51,373 nt of DNA from SIG672 sp045535095 (GTDB lineage: Bacteria; Bacillota; Clostridia; Oscillospirales; CAG-272): the NCBI GenBank assembly GCA_045535095.1, contig JAZSKY010000020.1:1-51373 (forward strand), given 5' to 3'. The position numbers were made by a program, and so were the translations under genes. Under the pieces are notes generated by a model. The model searched no databases, was not told where the DNA came from, and saw only the letters and a program-made list of their open reading frames with translations. Each line of letters opens with the position of its first letter. Position 1 is the first letter of the stretch. Shown in pieces: positions 1 through 7,272 of this stretch.

Positions 1-899
1 GTGGATCGAGCAGAATTGCCGCAGCTCAGGAAGCGGTTAAGAGCTTCATCGGAAAAGAGCCCTTCATGATAGTCAACCTCGACGACAGCGTTGCTATCGG
101 CGCGGCTAATCAGGCAGGCGTTCTCGGTGGAGAGGTTAAGGATCTTCTCCTTCTCGACGTAACTCCCCTTTCGCTCGGTATCGAGACCCTCGGCGGAGTA
201 TTCAACAAGATAATCGAAAGAAACACCACCATTCCGACCAAGAAGAGCCAGATCTATTCGACCGCGGCTAACGGTCAGACCTCTGTTGAAATTCACGTTC
301 TTCAGGGTGAGCGTCAAATGGCGGCAGGCAATACCACTCTCGGAAGATTCATTCTCGACGGAATCGCTCCCGCTCCTCGCGGAGTACCGCAGATCGAGGT
401 TACCTTCGATATCGACGCTAACGGTATTGTTAACGTAACTGCAACCGATAAGGGAACGGGCAGAGAACAGCACATCACCATCACCTCCTCGACCAATATG
501 AGCCAGGAAGAGATCGATAAGGCTGTTAAGGAAGCAGAGAAGTTCGCTGAAGAGGATAAGAAGCAGAAGGAGGCAGTTGACACCAAGAACCACGCAGAGG
601 CTCTCGTATATCAGAGCGAAAAGACTCTCGAGGAGATCGGCGATAAGCTTCCCGAAGAGGATAAGGCCGACGTTAAGGCGGCTCTCGAGACCCTCAAAAA
701 TACCGTAAATACGGGAAGCACCGAGGATATCAAGAGAGACACCGAGGCTCTTGAAAAGGCATTCTATGCACTTTCCGAGAAGCTTTACGCACAGAGCGGC
801 GCACAGGCCGGAGCGCAGGACTTCGGCGCAGGCGCAGGCGACGCGGGAAATGACGGCACCTACTACGACACCGGCTTCGACGAAAACAATAACAACTAA
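1..899 (+). CDS. dnaK: Molecular chaperone DnaK (Hsp70), C-terminal part, 5' end outside window
   Basis: ATP-dependent Hsp70 chaperone that binds unfolded peptides in the cytoplasm with DnaJ and GrpE. The reading frame is open from base 3, so the ATG at 66 is internal and the gene begins before the window. The visible part starts in the last stretch of the nucleotide-binding domain (GSSRI near base 3, then VAIGAANQAGVL). The linker and substrate-binding domain follow (LLLLDVTPLSLGIETLGGV, then QGERQMAAGNTTLGRF). A helical lid and a Gly/Ala/Asp-rich tail end in several Asn residues. It is followed by dnaJ and prmA, the common heat-shock order in Clostridia. Identification is certain; only the N-terminal half is missing. 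Confidence 0.97.
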   Translation, partial: GSSRIAAAQEAVKSFIGKEPFMIVNLDDSVAIGAANQAGVLGGEVKDLLLLDVTPLSLGIETLGGVFNKIIERNTTIPTKKSQIYSTAANGQTSVEIHVLQGERQMAAGNTTLGRFILDGIAPAPRGVPQIEVTFDIDANGIVNVTATDKGTGREQHITITSSTNMSQEEIDKAVKEAEKFAEEDKKQKEAVDTKNHAEALVYQSEKTLEEIGDKLPEEDKADVKAALETLKNTVNTGSTEDIKRDTEALEKAFYALSEKLYAQSGAQAGAQDFGAGAGDAGNDGTYYDTGFDENNNN

Positions 900-912
900 A
901 TTATGATCAAAT

Positions 913-940
913 TAGGGGACTTTTTCCGGAAAGTCCCCTA
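913..940 (+). terminator. Hairpin between dnaK and dnaJ
   Basis: An 11-bp perfect stem (TAGGGGACTTT at 913-923 pairing with AAAGTCCCCTA at 930-940) with a six-base loop directly after the dnaK stop. No U-run follows, so it may be an mRNA-stabilising or processing hairpin rather than a true terminator. Either role would give different dnaK and dnaJ levels. Confidence 0.55.
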
Positions 941-980
941 AAACCCCAAAAATCTTTATTTTAAAAAACACTTAGGTAAA

Positions 981-1040
981 GTTTTTGAAAGTCCGGAAAA
1001 CTTTTTTCAAAAAGTTGTCCGGCAGGTTTGGGCAGAGCCC
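981..1040 (+). repeat. Dispersed palindromic repeat, copy 1
   Basis: Stem-loop sequence built on GTTTTTGAAAGT ... AACTTTTTTCAAAAAGTT followed by a GGGCAGAGCCC mini-palindrome. A related copy in the same orientation lies at 21880-21943. The two share the central ACTTTTTTCAAAAAGTT and the GGGCAGA-CCC tail. It sits in the dnaK-dnaJ gap, upstream of the dnaJ ribosome binding site. From memory such elements are dispersed in gut Clostridia genomes; the function is unknown. Confidence 0.6.
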
Positions 1041-1069
1041 AAAGTAAAAACAAAGGAGAAAAACGGTTT

Positions 1070-2227
1070 ATGGCCGACGCAAAGCGCGATTATTACGAGG
1101 TCCTCGGCATAGATAAAGGTGCCGATGACGACACTATAAAAAAAGCATATCGAACGCTTGCCAAAAAGTATCACCCTGATATGAATCAGGGCGATCCCGA
1201 GGCCGAAAAGAAGTTCAAAGAGGTCAACGAAGCGTACTCCGTGCTGTCCGATAGCGAAAAGAGAGCAAAGTACGACAGATTCGGACACGATGCCTTCGAT
1301 CCTGCCGCAGGTGGCGGCTACGGAGGCGGCTACGGCGGTGGATTTGGCGGTGGATTCGGAGATTTCTCCGACCTCGGCGACATCTTCAGCTCGATGTTCG
1401 GCGGCGGATTCGGTGGCTCGTCCTCGCAGAGACGAAACGGTCCGATGCGCGGAGACGATCTCTCGCTCAGACTGACGCTCACCTTCGAGGAAGCGGTGTT
1501 CGGCTGTAAAAAGGAGATAAACTACTCGAGAGTTGAGAACTGCTCGTCCTGTCACGGAAGCGGCGCGGCGGCAGGAAGCTCGCCCGAGACCTGCCCGACC
1601 TGTCACGGAAGCGGACAAGTCAGAGTTACACAGCGCACGATGCTCGGTATGATGCAGACGACCAAAGTCTGTGACACCTGCGGCGGAAAGGGAAAGATAG
1701 TTAAAAATCCCTGCCCCGAGTGTAAGGGTAACGGCAAGGTCAGAGCGAAGAAGAGCATTGAGATCAATATTCCGGCAGGAATCGACGAGGGTCAGAGAGT
1801 CGCGCGAAAGGGCTACGGAAACGACGGCTCAAACGGCGGTCCGGCAGGCGATCTTTTCGTTTACATCTCGGTAAAGCCTCATAAATTCTTCCAGAGAGAC
1901 GGCTACGACGTTTACGTTGACGTGCCGATCACATTCGCAGAGGCGGCGCTCGGCGGTGAAATAGACGTCCCGATGCTTGACGGCTCGAGCGAAAAATATA
2001 AGATCCCCGATGGCACGCAGACGGGAACGACCTTCACGATGCGCGGCAAGGGAATCAAGGTGATAAACGGACGCGGAAACGGGGATCTGCACTTTACAGT
2101 CACGATAGAAACGCCGAAGAACCTCTCTGAAAAGCAGAAGGATCTTCTCCGTTCGTTTGCAGATTCGTGCGGACAGGGCAATTTCACGAAAAAACGCGAT
2201 TTTATTAAAAAGATATTCGGAAAATAA
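1070..2227 (+). CDS. dnaJ: Co-chaperone DnaJ (Hsp40)
   Basis: Stimulates the DnaK ATPase and delivers unfolded substrates. The start chosen is the ATG at 1070, 5-10 bases after an AAAGGAG site; the earlier in-frame ATG at 1028 lies inside a repeat and has no ribosome binding site. The protein has 385 residues. It has an N-terminal J domain with the HPD motif (KKYHPDMNQ), a Gly/Phe-rich linker with GGGYGGGYGG runs, and four CxxCxGxG zinc motifs (CSSCHGSG, CPTCHGSG, CDTCGGKG, CPECKGNG). The C-terminal substrate-binding beta domains follow. Length and order match type I DnaJ. It lies downstream of dnaK and 12 bases before prmA. Confidence 0.98.
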   Translation: MADAKRDYYEVLGIDKGADDDTIKKAYRTLAKKYHPDMNQGDPEAEKKFKEVNEAYSVLSDSEKRAKYDRFGHDAFDPAAGGGYGGGYGGGFGGGFGDFSDLGDIFSSMFGGGFGGSSSQRRNGPMRGDDLSLRLTLTFEEAVFGCKKEINYSRVENCSSCHGSGAAAGSSPETCPTCHGSGQVRVTQRTMLGMMQTTKVCDTCGGKGKIVKNPCPECKGNGKVRAKKSIEINIPAGIDEGQRVARKGYGNDGSNGGPAGDLFVYISVKPHKFFQRDGYDVYVDVPITFAEAALGGEIDVPMLDGSSEKYKIPDGTQTGTTFTMRGKGIKVINGRGNGDLHFTVTIETPKNLSEKQKDLLRSFADSCGQGNFTKKRDFIKKIFGK

Positions 2228-2239
2228 GGAATTAAAAAT

Positions 2240-3157
2240 ATGATCTGGACTCAGCTTAAGGTTAGCGGACGCCTTTCCGACCTTGAAAATATTTCGGCTA
2301 TCGTTTCTATGATAGACCCGAGCATAATGGTCGAGGATTTCAGCGACATCGAAGAAAATCTTATGACAGTTTACGGTGAGCTTATCGACGAAAGCATACT
2401 TTCTGCCGATAGAGAAGCTATCGCAGTCAGCATCTTCGTACCCGAGGATAAGAACTATAACGAGTACGTTGCATTCATCAAAGAACGCCTCGACGCCTCC
2501 GAGATAAACGCAGAGATCACCCTCTCGGGGCTCGACGAGACCGACTGGGAGAATGCTTGGAAGGCGCACTATCATCCCTTACATATCGGAGAAAAGCTTG
2601 TCGTTGTTCCTACGTGGGAGACCTATGAGGAAAAGGACGGCGAGGTCATTATCAAGATGGATCCCGGTATGGCTTTCGGCTCGGGAACGCACGAGACTAC
2701 ACGCCTTTGCGCGGCGATGGTCGAAAAGCACATGGAAAAGGGCGCAAGAGTGCTCGATATCGGTACGGGAAGCGGAATTTTGTCCCTTTTCGCATTAAAG
2801 CTCGGCGCAAGGAGCGCAAATGCGTACGATATAGACTCGTCCGCTGTTAACGTTGCGCTTGAAAACGCGGCTGAAAACGGCGTTGAGGGATTCTCGTGCG
2901 CTGTCTCCGACCTGCTTGCCGACGTTGATCTTGAAGGCGGCAAGTACACCTTCGCTATGGCGAATATCGTTGCCGATATACTTATCCGTATGTCAGAGGA
3001 TATTGCCGACTACCTTGAGGACGGCGCAAAGCTCGTCTGCTCGGGAATAATCGAGGGCAGGGAAAAGGACGTTGAGAATGCTATGACCTCTCACGGACTC
3101 ACTCTCTGCGACAGCGATACCGATAACGATTGGTACGCGCTCGTTTTTGAGAAGTAA
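2240..3157 (+). CDS. prmA: Ribosomal protein L11 methyltransferase PrmA
   Basis: S-adenosylmethionine-dependent methyltransferase that trimethylates ribosomal protein L11. The 305-residue protein has an N-terminal substrate-recognition domain (about residues 1-90). The SAM-binding Rossmann fold carries VLDIGTGSG at 171-179, preceded by the family signature DPGMAFGSGTHETTR around 141-155. The start is 12 bases after the dnaJ stop with AAGGAATT upstream, so it is cotranscribed with dnaJ. A 50-base piece of its 3' end (3024-3073) recurs exactly at 9630-9679, a trace of a past duplication in the downstream region. Confidence 0.96.
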   Translation: MIWTQLKVSGRLSDLENISAIVSMIDPSIMVEDFSDIEENLMTVYGELIDESILSADREAIAVSIFVPEDKNYNEYVAFIKERLDASEINAEITLSGLDETDWENAWKAHYHPLHIGEKLVVVPTWETYEEKDGEVIIKMDPGMAFGSGTHETTRLCAAMVEKHMEKGARVLDIGTGSGILSLFALKLGARSANAYDIDSSAVNVALENAAENGVEGFSCAVSDLLADVDLEGGKYTFAMANIVADILIRMSEDIADYLEDGAKLVCSGIIEGREKDVENAMTSHGLTLCDSDTDNDWYALVFEK

Positions 3158-3170
3158 AATAAAATGAAGA

Positions 3171-3200
3171 AACCGCAAGAGGGAAGCCTCTTGCGGTTTT
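3171..3200 (+). terminator. Terminator after prmA (bidirectional with xre)
   Basis: A 12-bp perfect stem AACCGCAAGAGG (3171-3182) and CCTCTTGCGGTT (3187-3198) with a four-base loop and a short T run. It overlaps the 3' end of the minus-strand xre gene and can serve both. The same stem recurs at 7230-7257, so the AT-rich island lies between two copies of one terminator. Confidence 0.85.
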
Positions 3201-3402
3201 ATTCGTCTTTGGTATATATAAGAATGTCCTCGACTCTGCAATCAAGAAACGAGCAAAGATCGTTCAGCGTTACCGTGCTTATCGGTTTGTTGTGCTTTAA
3301 GCGGTCAAGCAGGCTGCGGCTGACGCCGAAATCGTTTATGAGCTTGTATGTCGTGATATTCTTTTCTTTCATTGTACGGTAGAGCGGATCGTAGGTTATC
3401 AT
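3199..3402 (-). CDS. Small XRE/Cro-type helix-turn-helix repressor
   Basis: A 67-residue protein that is essentially one helix-turn-helix domain. The recognition region reads TTYKLINDFGVSRSLLDRLKHNKPIS, followed by TLNDLCSFLDCRVEDIL, the typical end of Cro/C1-type domains. The start has a good GGAGG site eight bases upstream. It is divergent from the GNAT/radical SAM operon, and the two promoters share the -35 region, so it most likely represses both itself and that operon. No sensor domain is present, so the signal it answers to is not visible. It belongs to the island on promoter architecture. The DNA-binding call is strong; the targets are inference. Confidence 0.88.
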   Translation of the reverse strand: MITYDPLYRTMKEKNITTYKLINDFGVSRSLLDRLKHNKPISTVTLNDLCSFLDCRVEDILIYTKDE

Positions 3403-3435
3403 ATATTGCCTCCAAAAAATATTGTCATCAAATAT

Positions 3436-3464
3436 ATAATAAATTATGCTCTACCTCTTGACAA
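3436..3464 (-). promoter_or_regulatory. Promoter of xre repressor
   Basis: On the minus strand, -35 TTGTCA (3459-3464) and -10 TATTAT (3436-3441) are separated by 17 bases. The -35 overlaps the -35 of the divergent promoter. Confidence 0.7.
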
Positions 3465-3486
3465 TTGTCTATAAAACGAGTATAAT
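3458..3486 (+). promoter_or_regulatory. Promoter of the RiPP-like operon
   Basis: Perfect sigma-A type promoter: TTGACA (3458-3463), 17-base spacer, TATAAT (3481-3486). It drives the operon that starts with the GNAT gene. Confidence 0.88.
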
Positions 3487-3516
3487 GTAGAAAAAACATT
3501 GTCTATATGTAGACAA
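3460..3516. promoter_or_regulatory. Candidate operators of the XRE repressor
   Basis: Two dyads share the half-site TTGTC. One is the perfect palindrome GACAATTGTC (3460-3469), sitting on the shared -35. The other is TTGTCTATATGTAGACAA (3499-3516), with 7-base arms, just after the transcription start. ATTGTCTATA is repeated directly at 3464-3473 and 3498-3507. Binding at these sites would block both promoters. The assignment to XRE is inference from position. Confidence 0.7.
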
Positions 3517-3580
3517 CAAATGCTTTAGTATGGCGGGTTTGAAGTGTTTGCTGAAACGTTAATACAAACAGGACGGAAAT

Positions 3581-4129
3581 ATGTGTAACACCTATTTAGT
3601 AAGATTAGAAGCAGATAAGATTACACTACGCCCCTTTAGATTATCTGATGCTGAAAAGATTTTTTGCAGTTGGGCATCAGATGAAGATACTATGAAGCTG
3701 TTGGGATGTAAACCGTATAAATCGATTGAAGAAACACGCAGTAAGCTTCAACATAAAATAACAAGATCGATGGAGGGTAATTGTCCTCGTTGGTGTATTG
3801 AGAGTGAAAATGAAAATTGTGCAGGATATATCGCATTTTTTGTTATTGATAATAGCGCCGGTCTAATTACCTATTGTGTTTCCCCAAAATATAGAAATCG
3901 GGGAATAGCCAGCGAAGCAGTACACATAATCGTAGATTATGCGTTTAGAGTTTGTGGGTTTGAGAAAATTTTAGCATCGTGTTATATTAACAATTTTGCG
4001 TCAATTGGTGTGCTGAAAAAGGTTGGCTTTGAAATAGACAAAAAAGTGTTTGTTTCAAAAGAAAAAAGGTATGTTTTATACAAAGAAAATTATATTTGTC
4101 CTGTTGGATATAGTATAAAATATTATTGA
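3581..4129 (+). CDS. GNAT-family N-acetyltransferase (RimJ/RimL-like) in RiPP-like operon
   Basis: A 182-residue GNAT acetyltransferase of the RimJ/RimL-like Acetyltransf_3 type. The N-terminus reads LRPFRLSDAEKIF, and the acetyl-CoA motif A is YRNRGIASEA at about residues 104-113. Motif B follows (SCYINNFASIGVLKKVGFE). It is the first gene after the operator-controlled promoter and ends 13 bases before the small peptide gene. It could acetylate the peptide or protect the producer by acetylating a self-toxic product; neither can be read from sequence. Codons are A/T-ended, unlike prmA or rpoB, pointing to acquisition by transfer. The fold call is strong; the substrate is unknown. Confidence 0.88.
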   Translation: MCNTYLVRLEADKITLRPFRLSDAEKIFCSWASDEDTMKLLGCKPYKSIEETRSKLQHKITRSMEGNCPRWCIESENENCAGYIAFFVIDNSAGLITYCVSPKYRNRGIASEAVHIIVDYAFRVCGFEKILASCYINNFASIGVLKKVGFEIDKKVFVSKEKRYVLYKENYICPVGYSIKYY

Positions 4130-4142
4130 AAGGAGTACCTGT

Positions 4143-4265
4143 ATGAAAATCATTAATAAAGTTGATGTGAAAGCGGTCATGTCCAAGCTTAACAACATGG
4201 CAATAGCAAAGGTGGTTGAATCTGATTTTGCTAAATGTCCTATGTGCAGAGTAAGTGATGGTTAA
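4143..4265 (+). CDS. Candidate RiPP precursor peptide (40 aa, CxxC core)
   Basis: A short open frame with a strong GAAAGGAG site and ATG at 4143, ending with TAA at 4263-4265. The 40-residue product has a charged and hydrophobic leader-like part (MKIINKVDVKAVMSKLNNM, then AIAKVVESDFA). It ends KCPMCRVSDG, with the only two cysteines at 32 and 35. Its position directly before a radical SAM/SPASM maturase, its length and its terminal Cys pair fit a ribosomal peptide whose cysteines are modified, for example to thioether bridges. A hairpin separates it from the maturase gene, as is usual for highly expressed precursors. I do not recognise a named precursor family. It is too short for standard gene callers and easily missed. 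Confidence 0.75.
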   Translation: MKIINKVDVKAVMSKLNNMAIAKVVESDFAKCPMCRVSDG

Positions 4266-4273
4266 TGAAGCTA

Positions 4274-4302
4274 GCGTGGATGGTGTTTGACATCATCCAC
4301 GC
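4274..4302 (+). terminator. Attenuator-like hairpin between precursor and maturase
   Basis: A 12-bp stem (GCGTGGATGGTG at 4274-4285 with CATCATCCACGC at 4291-4302, one G-U pair) and a five-base loop. An A-rich, not T-rich, tail follows. It would protect the short precursor mRNA or partly terminate, giving more peptide than enzyme. Confidence 0.7.
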
Positions 4303-4336
4303 AAAACAATACAAAACATGCGATTGAGGTGCAGAA

Positions 4337-5662
4337 ATGTATATATCTAAATATATTGTAGTGCAAGATTACAACGGCGAAAAGCTATTGTTTTCTACCC
4401 TAACAACGGCGATTGTTTCGCTTGAGAACAACATATATGACTCGATATTTGAAAAACAGGATTTTTCTAACATTGAATTAGTATCCCAACTTAAGGAAAT
4501 GGGATTTATTCATGAAGATTCTTTTGATGAGCTGAAGGAACTCGAACAAATCAGAATGGCTGCATATAGTCAAAACAACAATAAAACGTTGTATTATATG
4601 ATTACTCCTACGATGGCGTGTAACGCCAGGTGCTATTATTGCTTTGAGAAAAACACACATCATCGAACGATGTCTGTTGAAACGGCAAAAAAAGTTGCGG
4701 AATATATTGTTTCAAATAGGGTAGATGATGAAATTTTAATACAATGGTTTGGCGGAGAACCGCTTTTGGCCACCCATATTATTGATTTAATATGCTCCAA
4801 GTTAAATGTGGAAAATATAAAATACACTTCGAAAATAACAACTAACGGGTATTTGCTTGATGACGATGTCATGAGAAGGGCTATTGAGGCGTGGAAGACA
4901 AATACGATTCAAGTTACCATCGATGGATTGGAAGAAGAGTATAATAAAGTCAAAAATTACATTTACGATACTTCTGAAAGTCCTTTTGAAAAAGTAATTA
5001 ATAATATAAAAAATGCCCTTTCATATGATGTGTTTATTCGAATTAGGGTAAATGTGGATTTGAAAAACATTCATAAAGCAAAAGAAGTTATTGCGTTTTT
5101 AAAAGAAACGTTTGGGGAATATACTAATTGTGGAGTCTATTTTGCTCCGATTAACGGAGAAGAAAACACAGTTCCGGCGATATCCGATGAATTTTTTGGC
5201 AGTAAAGAACATCCTCTGATTTCCATGTTGAATTTTGAACAAGGATATGCGAATTTGGGACAATCACGTCTTTTTGTCTTGGACAAGCCGAGCACTTGGG
5301 ATGAAATATTGTTGAAATATTATATACATCCCGTGCCGGTTAGTTGCTTTGGATCGTGTAAGTGTTCACTGTCAATTGATTCCAAAGGGGATTTTTACAT
5401 TTGCCACAGATATTTCGGTAAAGGCGGAAAATATAGTAGCGGCAATGTGAGTACAGGTTTGATACAAAATGAAATCGCATGCAAATATAGAGATTACAGA
5501 ATACCGCCAAAATGCGAGCAATGCAATTTGTTGCCCATTTGTCAAGGTGGGTGTAGATATAATCGAGATGTTTATGGGGAAAGTCAGGCATGTGTGCCAT
5601 CAAAAGGAGCCATAAAACAGCTAATACTCAAAGCAATTGAAGAAATGCAAGCACTACAGTAA
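4337..5662 (+). CDS. Radical SAM/SPASM peptide maturase
   Basis: A 441-residue radical SAM enzyme of the peptide-modifying SPASM class. Residues 1-85 form an N-terminal domain of the sort that binds leader peptides in these enzymes. The radical SAM cluster motif is C95-x3-C99-x2-C102 (CNARCYYC), with WFGGEP at 137-142 and ITTNGYLL at 167-174. The C-terminal SPASM domain has C343-x7-G351-x4-C356, then C393-x2-C396-x5-C402-x3-C406 and C419. This is a full set of ligands for two auxiliary iron-sulfur clusters. Such enzymes make sulfur-to-carbon or carbon-to-carbon links in short peptides. The likely substrate is the 40-residue peptide encoded 71 bases upstream. No transporter or protease gene accompanies it. 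Confidence 0.93.
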   Translation: MYISKYIVVQDYNGEKLLFSTLTTAIVSLENNIYDSIFEKQDFSNIELVSQLKEMGFIHEDSFDELKELEQIRMAAYSQNNNKTLYYMITPTMACNARCYYCFEKNTHHRTMSVETAKKVAEYIVSNRVDDEILIQWFGGEPLLATHIIDLICSKLNVENIKYTSKITTNGYLLDDDVMRRAIEAWKTNTIQVTIDGLEEEYNKVKNYIYDTSESPFEKVINNIKNALSYDVFIRIRVNVDLKNIHKAKEVIAFLKETFGEYTNCGVYFAPINGEENTVPAISDEFFGSKEHPLISMLNFEQGYANLGQSRLFVLDKPSTWDEILLKYYIHPVPVSCFGSCKCSLSIDSKGDFYICHRYFGKGGKYSSGNVSTGLIQNEIACKYRDYRIPPKCEQCNLLPICQGGCRYNRDVYGESQACVPSKGAIKQLILKAIEEMQALQ

Positions 5663-5731
5663 ATCAATAATAAAAGTAAACTTGCAAAACGTTAACAATA
5701 TAACAAATAAAGCAAAGGTAGGACAATCAAT

Positions 5732-6142
5732 ATGACTTTAAGCGAAAGAATTACAAAAATTGAACAGCGGAAGGAGAAAAAAGAAAATAAGATTGCTTCT
5801 TTGGAAAAAGAAGTGGAGCTATTAAAAACGGAAGTTAAAAAGAGCGAGGACAAAGCACAAAACGCGTATCGCAATACTTTTTATGCGAACGAGAAAAAAA
5901 TAAAAACCGTGAAAAAAGCGGCAATATATTTATTGATAGCAGCGACAATTATATCGGCTGTAGTCATATACATAACCTTTCCGTTTGGAGAAGCAACACC
6001 ACCCGAACCGCTCAATTTGTTTGGAGAAACACAAGGGGTTGCCGCTTTAGTATGTGTATATATTATTCAAGCGATTATATCGGGAATAGGCATTTGTTTT
6101 GTTTCCAATATTGATACCTATATTGATAATTTGTGGGGGTGA
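5732..6142 (+). CDS. Coiled-coil protein with two membrane segments, unknown function
   Basis: A 136-residue protein that I do not recognise. Residues 5-60 are a highly charged, heptad-like coiled coil (KIEQRKEKKENKI, LEKEVELLKTEVKK). Two hydrophobic segments follow, about 62-83 and 102-124, joined by a short loop rich in Pro and Glu. The N-terminus is therefore probably cytoplasmic. An AAAGG site precedes the start. It lies 69 bases after the maturase and 6 bases before the next membrane protein. The two share the layout of charged helix plus paired membrane helices and may work as a complex. Roles in peptide export, immunity or anchoring are possible but not shown. Confidence 0.75.
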   Translation: MTLSERITKIEQRKEKKENKIASLEKEVELLKTEVKKSEDKAQNAYRNTFYANEKKIKTVKKAAIYLLIAATIISAVVIYITFPFGEATPPEPLNLFGETQGVAALVCVYIIQAIISGIGICFVSNIDTYIDNLWG

Positions 6143-6148
6143 TGTTTT

Positions 6149-7057
6149 ATGTTATACATAATTGCAATTGCTTTGATTCCTGCTTTTGCGTACATATCGG
6201 TTATGGTTACCAAACCCATAATGTTAATTCATTTGGCATTAGCCGTAAGTATGATTGTTGTATGTTGTGTTGTTGTTGGGGCGGTTAAAAAGAGTGTGAA
6301 AAGAAAAGCCGATCTGGCAAAGAAGCGTGCTGAAGACGAATTTTACACTCGAGGTAAAGAAATAGAAAAAAGAATCCAAGAGTGTAACAAAGAACTCAAG
6401 CGACTAAAAAAAGACGAATCGTGGATCACGTCGGAAAGCTTTGAGCCGGGATTTAATTCTAAAAATCGAGACGTTTATTCGATGACGGATAAGGAAATAG
6501 ACGACTTTTTCTTGTGGCTTGCTTATCATCCGAACGCAGAAAAACAGTATGAAAACACATGGTTTCATAAATATGTTCATAGATATATCAACAACGCCGC
6601 GTGGATCAACAATAAAAGAATAGAATTTTTAGAGGATAGAAGGGAAGCGGAATTGAGCGGTTTTGGTCTCATAGCACATCAATATGATGATGTTATCTTA
6701 AGTGGTTATGCGAAGGATGAGGTGGAAAGTGCTGAAGCGGATATGGAGAATATGTTAAATAGGAGTGGTTCGGGGCTTCACAGTAGGTCGTATAAAAGCA
6801 GGGCAACGTTTGCAGTAATATGCGGTCTCAATGTTGTTTCTGCCCGAAGAAGCTGTTTCAACGCGGGCACTACTAATTCTTGTACGGAATTGGAAAAAAA
6901 GTTCCAACGATTATTATCTGGTTATGATGTAAAAGCTAAGACTGCCGAAGAAAAAGATTTTTTACGAATTGTAAAAATTGGAACTAATCGAATTTACCAG
7001 TATAATGGCAGACTGGATTTCTCCGACTTCAACTTTTTCAAAGAGTTGGGTATTTAA
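6149..7057 (+). CDS. Membrane-anchored protein with coiled coil and large soluble domain, unknown function
   Basis: A 302-residue protein that I do not recognise. Two membrane helices (about 1-20 and 26-48) open the protein. A strongly basic and acidic coiled coil follows (about 50-90, KRKADLAKKRAEDEF, IQECNKELKRLKK). The rest is a soluble domain rich in aromatic residues (FFLWLAYHPNAEKQYENTWFHKYVHRY near 120-145). The soluble part carries three Cys residues in its C-terminal third and no catalytic motif I can name. It starts 6 bases after the preceding gene, with a GGGGGTGAT site overlapping that gene's end, so the two are translationally linked. It belongs to the AT-rich island. Confidence 0.75.
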   Translation: MLYIIAIALIPAFAYISVMVTKPIMLIHLALAVSMIVVCCVVVGAVKKSVKRKADLAKKRAEDEFYTRGKEIEKRIQECNKELKRLKKDESWITSESFEPGFNSKNRDVYSMTDKEIDDFFLWLAYHPNAEKQYENTWFHKYVHRYINNAAWINNKRIEFLEDRREAELSGFGLIAHQYDDVILSGYAKDEVESAEADMENMLNRSGSGLHSRSYKSRATFAVICGLNVVSARRSCFNAGTTNSCTELEKKFQRLLSGYDVKAKTAEEKDFLRIVKIGTNRIYQYNGRLDFSDFNFFKELGI

Positions 7058-7081
7058 AACTACAGAAAGGAGGACTTTACA

Positions 7082-7225
7082 ATGTGTCCGTACTATGACG
7101 AGGAAAGAAAAAAGTGCAGACTTTGGGATACATATCAATCTATGTATTCAATTAACACATATTGTCTGGGACCGAATTGGGATTCTTATAGAAGATGCCC
7201 GAATTACGAAGCAAAGAACAGATAA
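7082..7225 (+). CDS. 47-residue four-cysteine protein
   Basis: A short frame with a strong AAAGGAGG site starting ATG at 7082. The 47-residue product has four cysteines at 2, 12, 28 and 39 (CPYYDEERKKC, YCLGPNW, RRCPNY) and many Tyr, Trp and Arg residues. The spacing x9-x15-x10 could hold one zinc ion or an iron-sulfur cluster. It could equally be a second modified peptide. It ends five bases before the operon terminator and is the last gene of the island. No membrane segment or signal peptide is present. I do not recognise a named family. Confidence 0.7.
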   Translation: MCPYYDEERKKCRLWDTYQSMYSINTYCLGPNWDSYRRCPNYEAKNR

Positions 7226-7229
7226 AAGA

Positions 7230-7260
7230 AACCGCAAGAGGAAAGCCTCTTGCGGTTTTT
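7230..7260 (+). terminator. Terminator of the RiPP-like operon
   Basis: Stem AACCGCAAGAGG (7230-7241) with CCTCTTGCGGTT (7246-7257), AAAG loop, and a five-T run. It has the same stem as the prmA terminator at 3171-3198. Confidence 0.9.
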
Positions 7261-7272
7261 ACGTAAGAAAAA

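Noticed and set aside
3164..3382. Plus-strand frame after prmA
   Set aside because: Antisense of the XRE gene starting within the terminator.
3199..7260. Integrated phage or transposon
   Set aside because: No integrase, transposase or attachment repeats other than the duplicated terminator are visible.
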